Positions 15,201 to 15,773 of a DNA stretch of 15,773 bases are shown here, piece by piece. A model generated the notes under the pieces. The model saw only the letters and a program-made list of their open reading frames with translations, did no database searches and had not been told where the DNA came from. Every line of letters begins with the position of its first letter. Positions within the stretch are counted from its first letter, which is position 1. This DNA comes from an uncultured Lachnospiraceae bacterium. Its GTDB lineage: Bacteria; Bacillota; Clostridia; Lachnospirales; Lachnospiraceae. The stretch covers positions 1-15,773 of the forward strand of contig CARQVR010000073.1 in NCBI GenBank assembly GCA_949051815.1. Reading direction: 5' to 3'. A program made the position numbers and the translations under genes.

Positions 15201-15578
15201 CGCGCCAGTCATGTCTCCGTCCGGCTCTTCCCCGTCATTTTCCTCCGAGTCCTCTCCGCCGTCATCCTCCGGCCCCTTTTCCCCATCTTCGGAAGACTGG
15301 CACTCCCTGGTCACCACCACCTCCAGCGCGTCGGGAAGCGTCAGTTCCGAAAGCATGGTTCCTATCGGGACAGTCTGCTCCCTGATCTCGTCCGAAAGCG
15401 CAGTAAAATCAGTGATTTGTCGTATTTCCGGCTGCACCGCTTCCTCCGATGCAAAGGCGGAGAGAGTCACCAGAATATCCGGATAGGTGGTGACCAGCAC
15501 GCAAAAACCAAGCATCACCGCCAGTATGCGCAGACGCCTTTTTCTCCTTGCTCTCAACCATGCACGTTGTTCATCCAT
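9267..15578 (-). CDS. Giant modular surface protein / adhesin-like (2103 aa)
   Basis: Predicted cell-surface protein. Basic head and signal segment (1-43, cleavage likely near AFA/SEE); acidic Asp/Glu/Ser/Gly stalk (96-240); Ig-like strand block (270-320); helical linker (321-412); Cys/His knuckle HMHCICG...HTVH (420-437); Gly-rich right-handed beta-helix with repeated GG-x-I and GGGI turns (about 485-720); cadherin-like beta-sandwich (about 787-882); two Listeria-Bacteroides (InlB-like) repeats with TGYTF-x-x-W (955-1023, 1027-1101) and a degenerate third (1592-1660); several Ig-like domains with KDNAGN/KDAAGN ends (1103-1433); fibronectin-like domain (1512-1580); Pro/Glu/Gly linker (1743-1880); a C-terminal domain (1884-2050); and a tail CGLCHICP + 22-residue helix + RRRKD. 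No LPXTG motif. The ATG follows AAGGAGAG. The adhesin role is inferred from architecture; the ligand is unknown. Confidence 0.9.
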   Translation of the reverse strand: MDEQRAWLRARRKRRLRILAVMLGFCVLVTTYPDILVTLSAFASEEAVQPEIRQITDFTALSDEIREQTVPIGTMLSELTLPDALEVVVTRECQSSEDGEKGPEDDGGEDSEENDGEEPDGDMTGAEDKDGSTEEGGSSDTAPDDTETGNESENSDTETGGESEDSDAETGEGEDAQPEPDGESEETDGMPETDSGDTSDIEKEENDTGESALAEEQGESVNEQENAPSEGQLESAVSQETHTVTMQEYLAENVIPVQTLENMQTEKQEETVTIDGVTWQSEPEYDGSAEGTYTFTAVLPDGYTLAEGVSLPQITVTVESGVDAIIQALLERIAALPDAEEYLATGPDMEEDGDAYAEWEEKLNEYVKEALAIWEDYEALTEEQQEQMPEEELVKLTAWVEIAETLAESSQVMAADDVSHMHCICGRNIVIGDHTVHNTDIEYKLLTINDSGQLLINGDVKGDAEAGYTLTSGYYFLKESEITEVGTITIDGNVTLCLNGGTLKHIGETGSVIVVNKNSTFTLCDCKNDSGCIKGGKGESVGGGGIFMDDGNTSETTFNMFGGVIKENQTDKGGGGGIYCIGDSATINSKVNIYGGKIIDNLCSGTGGGINAAYAQVNIFGGSIEENKAQRGGGINLNNSNIEISNASIINNTITQTKYGGGVFGTECKVFSISGTVNISGNTDRDEKTSNVFFRTGLFFDVTGNLEGSSIGITVQSPPTAAKPNPVQVAGGKEYGITPADWNCIFSDNDNDYEILWKETTEETDSGKEPRNELWLALPGSCDLGGLDLSASGATLSPEFEADITEYTSTVANSVDEIGITATLADTASGADITIKINDGAETSMENGVPKTVDLVEGENTIVIIVTSGEMSKAYTIKITREEAKGYPVTITAYKDGAEWTGAPSGYRLTSDDGKTFLPSLAAPDGTYKIYIGDIDTGVEVTVAGAETSARVDYYTVTFYDGNTELTAPAQQIVLKGAAASAPTDNPTKTGYTFSKWVTTDGGSTAYDFKKAVTGKTLLYAKWTPNTYQVTFEYHGADGGDTTASKNVTYASAYGNLPVPTRTGYTFKGWYTAEAEGQGAKVDAETIVTETSAHTLHARWKDESPPDKPVLQNGVTLPAGWTNAQDKIPLKLYDGVGVTGLQVSVDGSPFAEVNGFPGGIGSVLYDYTPVLEGEHTYQFKAKDAAGNVSAASDTFTVRLDKKKPEIGALTYENKVKDLSDWIIGKKSMIVHVPVTDEGSGVEKISFCLTPGDAAGNLNADKAEKKTATVTNGEAKITFDKDFRGTITIGCTDRAGNAADSVTIGADGGGVIVEDRAPDITVQADRNTSDTQQTRPDGVAVSEGYYESAPALLVTVKDDTDNAVTAGMDSVSYKVGDSPEKPVTIDKSTLQKSAQALFTIPAAEIPTGITEVKITAKDNAGNEAAKRFPVKVKGPEKQPAAKIDYREEELTGLVPNGIYSIDGTEYTADREGNIPIKENWFDSTLSIIKKGSGSGTTDSPAQSLPVPARPPKPTPTGADVSTAGGTGKLTGLTAGVTYEVSTDGGKTWVSRTADGSGQITGLAPGSYTVRVKAGDTNFASEKSDPAKIDAFKVSVTFMANGEKYKEITLDYGAALTDIPPVPPKKDAGDQIYISEWCSDEQGTPAVFTAITADMTVYAVYTKAYTVTMQTGTGYTLSAETGSASPVKEGGSFTFRFALSKGYRKTDNFAVRVNGVKVELTAAEPYTCTITDIRENKTVTVEGVVRKPGKPSDSGGDKDKEDDPGPEDSAPEAGGQTPENPTPGPPVNPPAKPKPSAPDITPAADQGKESRPGSRPVAEKKPEGRAETTPGQKENAIQKENGATGETAPGTDGESAGTPEGADTRTQAEDGTGSGQPAKGTTAQKAEVKFGKGTVIVTVVCEEEKCTATVADAEAVVKAVLTPGQQEIANSGETIEIRVDVTDISEKVPAQDKEVIESGIEAYREEVPGLVPGMYVDISMFIKIGDGDWNVITETREPVEVVVGIPEILLGDNREFIIIRAHNGEYTFMNDLDDEPDTITVSTDLFSSYAIAYVETDGAEADKEVKCGLCHICPTLLGICYFIWLAVILAVVLIVILVVWRRRKD
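15048..15146 (-). repeat. 33-bp tandem coding repeats in the acidic stalk
   Basis: Three consecutive 11-residue units in the surface protein (145-155 DTETGNESENS, 156-166 DTETGGESEDS, 167-177 DAETGEGEDAQ). The first two are close at DNA level, the third more diverged. Such repeats may let the stalk length vary. Confidence 0.7.
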
Positions 15579-15619
15579 AAATATCTCTCCTTGTCAGCGT
15601 AATGTACGGATAAAATCAC

Positions 15620-15669
15620 AAAAAGCCGCTATCTCCACAGAAACATTCTGTTCTGCAGAGATAGCGGCT
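15620..15669 (-). terminator. Strong hairpin and T-run just upstream of the surface-protein gene
   Basis: A perfect 12-bp stem pairs AGCCGCTATCTC (15624-15635) with 15658-15669; an inner CAGAA/TTCTG stem extends it. On the minus strand it ends in GGCTTTTTG. It lies 42 nt before the surface-protein ATG, and I see no promoter in the space between. It is either the end of an upstream gene or an attenuator in the surface-protein leader. Confidence 0.75.
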
Positions 15670-15723
15670 ATGTAATAACCGTCTCATGGAGCGGACAGGT
15701 AAAAAAGGGCGCAGTTCTCCTAA

Positions 15724-15773
15724 GGCTTGGCTTGGCTTGGCTTGGCTTGGCTTGGCTTGGCTTGGCTTGGCTT
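15724..15773. repeat. (GGCTT)10 pentanucleotide tandem repeat, continues past the window
   Basis: Ten perfect copies of GGCTT (AAGCC on the minus strand) from 15724 to the last base. On the minus strand it lies about 150 nt upstream of the surface-protein start. If translated on the minus strand it would give a KPSQA repeat, so it could also be the tail of an upstream gene lying outside the window. Confidence 0.95.

Noticed and set aside
14845..15486. 213-residue Ser/Pro-rich plus-strand reading frame
   Set aside because: Antisense to the acidic stalk of the surface protein; Ser/Pro richness is the complement of Glu/Asp/Gly codons.

Overview
The window looks like part of a Gram-positive gut anaerobe of the Lachnospiraceae/Clostridia type. 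Evidence is purine-rich GGAGG ribosome binding sites before almost every gene, sigma-A-like promoters, an oleate hydratase next to a TetR regulator, FUSC/ArAE and FtsX-type membrane proteins, a very large modular surface protein with a membrane tail, and hydrophobic mini-proteins of the clostridial type I toxin kind. Most of the DNA is moderately GC-rich, with two clearly AT-richer islands (about 4640-5240 and about 13330-14330). All protein genes lie on the minus strand; only the two predicted antitoxin RNAs are on the plus strand.

Layout, in direction of transcription (high to low coordinates). (1) 15579-15773: upstream region of the surface protein, with ten perfect GGCTT pentanucleotide repeats running off the window edge and a strong hairpin/terminator 42 nt before the start codon. 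(2) 9267-15578: a 2103-residue surface protein with signal peptide, acidic low-complexity stalk, Cys/His knuckle, AT-rich beta-helix module, cadherin-like and Ig-like domains, Listeria-Bacteroides (InlB-like) repeats, Pro/Glu linker and a non-LPXTG C-terminal membrane tail. (3) 8374-9266: two copies of a type I toxin-antitoxin module (31-residue membrane toxin on the minus strand, convergent antisense RNA on the plus strand), identical over 274 bp. Only the copy next to the surface protein keeps a toxin promoter; the other seems to have lost it by a deletion between GGCGGC repeats. (4) 8373-2402: an apparent five-gene operon with short gaps and overlaps: two FtsX-like ABC permeases (no ATPase in the window), an AT-rich QueG-like iron-sulfur protein, a membrane-anchored D-Ala-D-Ala carboxypeptidase-like protein, and a FUSC/aromatic acid exporter-like protein. 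(5) 2135-718: a three-gene operon (acyl-CoA thioesterase, TfoX N-domain protein, TetR regulator) with its own promoter and a roughly 178-nt leader holding three perfect inverted repeats, closed by a strong terminator. (6) 538-1: the 5' part of an oleate hydratase gene with its own promoter just after that terminator.

Two themes seem to link genes. The 8373-2402 operon reads as a cell-envelope cluster. The thioesterase, TetR and oleate hydratase could form a fatty-acid handling neighbourhood, but that link is inference from adjacency. The most unusual region is 8374-9266, where a toxin-antitoxin pair, its leader structure and a scar of a surface-protein 3' end together record a duplication and a promoter-removing deletion.
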